A stretch of DNA of 6,369 nucleotides from Betaproteobacteria bacterium. Its GTDB lineage: Bacteria > Pseudomonadota > Gammaproteobacteria > Burkholderiales > SG8-39. Where the stretch lies: the NCBI GenBank assembly GCA_005881355.1, contig VBDM01000075.1, positions 8,493-14,861 on the forward strand, written 5' to 3'. The stretch's first letter is position 1, and each line of letters starts with the position of its first letter. The notes beneath the pieces were generated by a model. That model ran no database searches, was not told where the DNA came from, and saw only the letters and a list, made by a program, of their open reading frames with translations. Positions 5,754 through 6,369 of the stretch are shown here, in pieces. Both the position numbers and the translations under genes were made by a program.

Positions 5754-6369
5754 GTGGATTTTCGCGATCGCCATGTCGTCGTCACCGGCGGGACCGGTGC
5801 GCTCGGCACCGCCGTCGTCGGCGCGCTGGTGCAGGCCGGGGCGCTGTGTCACGTGCCTTTCATCGTGGCGGCGGAGGCGGAGCGGTTTCCCCTGCGCAGC
5901 CATGCGCAGGTCAAGCTCTTGGGCGTGCCGGACCTGGTAGAGGAGGCGGCGGTCGCGCGGCTTTACGAGGGCCTGCCGGAGCTCTGGGCCTCGATCCACC
6001 TCGCCGGCGGCTTTGCGATGGCGAGCGTGGGCGAGACCAAGAAGAAGGATCTCATGGCGCAGCTGGAGATGAATTTCGTGACCACCTTCCTATGCTGCTC
6101 GGCCGCCGTCAATGCCATGGCGAAGACCGGGGTGGGCGGGCGCATCGTCAATGTCGCGGCGCGCCCGGGGCTCGAATGGCGCACCGGTGCCGGCATGGCC
6201 GCCTATGCCGCGAGCAAGGCGGCGGTCGCGGCGCTCACGGTGGCGCTCGCCGAGGAGGTCGCCAAGGACGGCATCCTGGTCAATGCGGTCGCACCCTCGA
6301 TCATGGATACGCCCACGAACCGCGCCGCCATGCCCAAGGCGGATCATGCGGCCTGGCCCAAGGTCGAGG
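5754..6369 (+). CDS. SDR-family oxidoreductase, dihydropteridine-reductase-like, 3' end cut by window edge
   Basis: I translated this directly from the plus strand. It has a GTG start and 205 open codons to the right edge. It is a short-chain dehydrogenase/reductase with a Rossmann fold. VVVTGGTGALGTAV (8-21) contains the TGxxxGxG cofactor loop. HLAGGF (82-87) stands in the NAG position. Asn107 lies in MNFVTTF, and YAASK (151-155) gives the Tyr/Lys pair. The usual catalytic serine before the YxxxK is missing: the segment reads IVNVAARPGLEWRTGAGM (131-148), with Ala135-Ala136 where SS is normal. The end of the read part, PSIMDTPTNRAAMPKADH (181-198), resembles the corresponding segment of animal quinonoid dihydropteridine reductase (QDPR), which also lacks the serine. 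It is therefore probably an NAD(P)H-dependent reductase of that branch, cytosolic, with unknown substrate. About 30-40 residues are likely missing at the C-terminus. It is divergent from glpD, which does not by itself suggest a shared pathway. Confidence 0.88.
   Translation, partial: MDFRDRHVVVTGGTGALGTAVVGALVQAGALCHVPFIVAAEAERFPLRSHAQVKLLGVPDLVEEAAVARLYEGLPELWASIHLAGGFAMASVGETKKKDLMAQLEMNFVTTFLCCSAAVNAMAKTGVGGRIVNVAARPGLEWRTGAGMAAYAASKAAVAALTVALAEEVAKDGILVNAVAPSIMDTPTNRAAMPKADHAAWPKVE

Noticed and set aside
5601..5999. N-terminal extension of GlpD beyond ATG 5600
   Set aside because: The frame is open upstream, but residues before MADFDLAIVGGG have no homology that I recognise, and they overlap the SDR coding region on the other strand. 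The 504-aa form matches the family length.

Overview
The window is a dense, GC-rich stretch of bacterial chromosome with proteobacterial, most likely betaproteobacterial, character. The clues are strong G/C preference at third codon positions, short intergenic gaps, clear Shine-Dalgarno sites, a GlpD of ordinary proteobacterial length, and a small exported alpha/beta hydrolase of the DUF3530 type. The assignment to a lineage is an inference from gene types and composition only. I see no mobile element, CRISPR array, tRNA or rRNA.

Layout, left to right. (1) 1-578, minus strand: a cytidylate-kinase-like protein, complete at its N-terminus and cut by the left window edge. (2) 579-758: a 180-base gap holding a possible promoter for the kinase gene inside an imperfect inverted repeat. 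(3) 759-1517, minus: a secreted alpha/beta hydrolase. (4) 1518-1626: a divergent promoter region. (5) 1627-4082, plus: a compact three-gene cluster made of a family III (CaiB/BaiF) CoA-transferase, a five-helix membrane protein resembling DUF420, and a class I SAM methyltransferase that carries an N-terminal signal peptide. The last two overlap by ATGA. (6) 4086-5600, minus: glpD, aerobic glycerol-3-phosphate dehydrogenase, converging on the methyltransferase with only 3 bases between the stop codons. (7) 5601-5753: a divergent control region with a perfect 10-bp palindrome and a hairpin. (8) 5754 to the right edge, plus: a short-chain dehydrogenase/reductase (SDR) with the look of the dihydropteridine-reductase branch, cut by the window edge.

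Functionally this is mainly a housekeeping and metabolic neighbourhood. GlpD feeds glycerol 3-phosphate electrons to the quinone pool. The CoA-transferase probably moves CoA between dicarboxylic acids, with succinyl-CoA a likely donor. The hydrolase probably acts outside the cytoplasm. The methyltransferase is more ambiguous, because its predicted export is hard to reconcile with cytosolic SAM. No dedicated multi-gene system (defence, secretion, biosynthetic cluster) can be supported. The best leads are the membrane protein/exported-methyltransferase pair and the SDR that lacks the usual catalytic serine. Both edge genes are open-ended and were read directly from the sequence.
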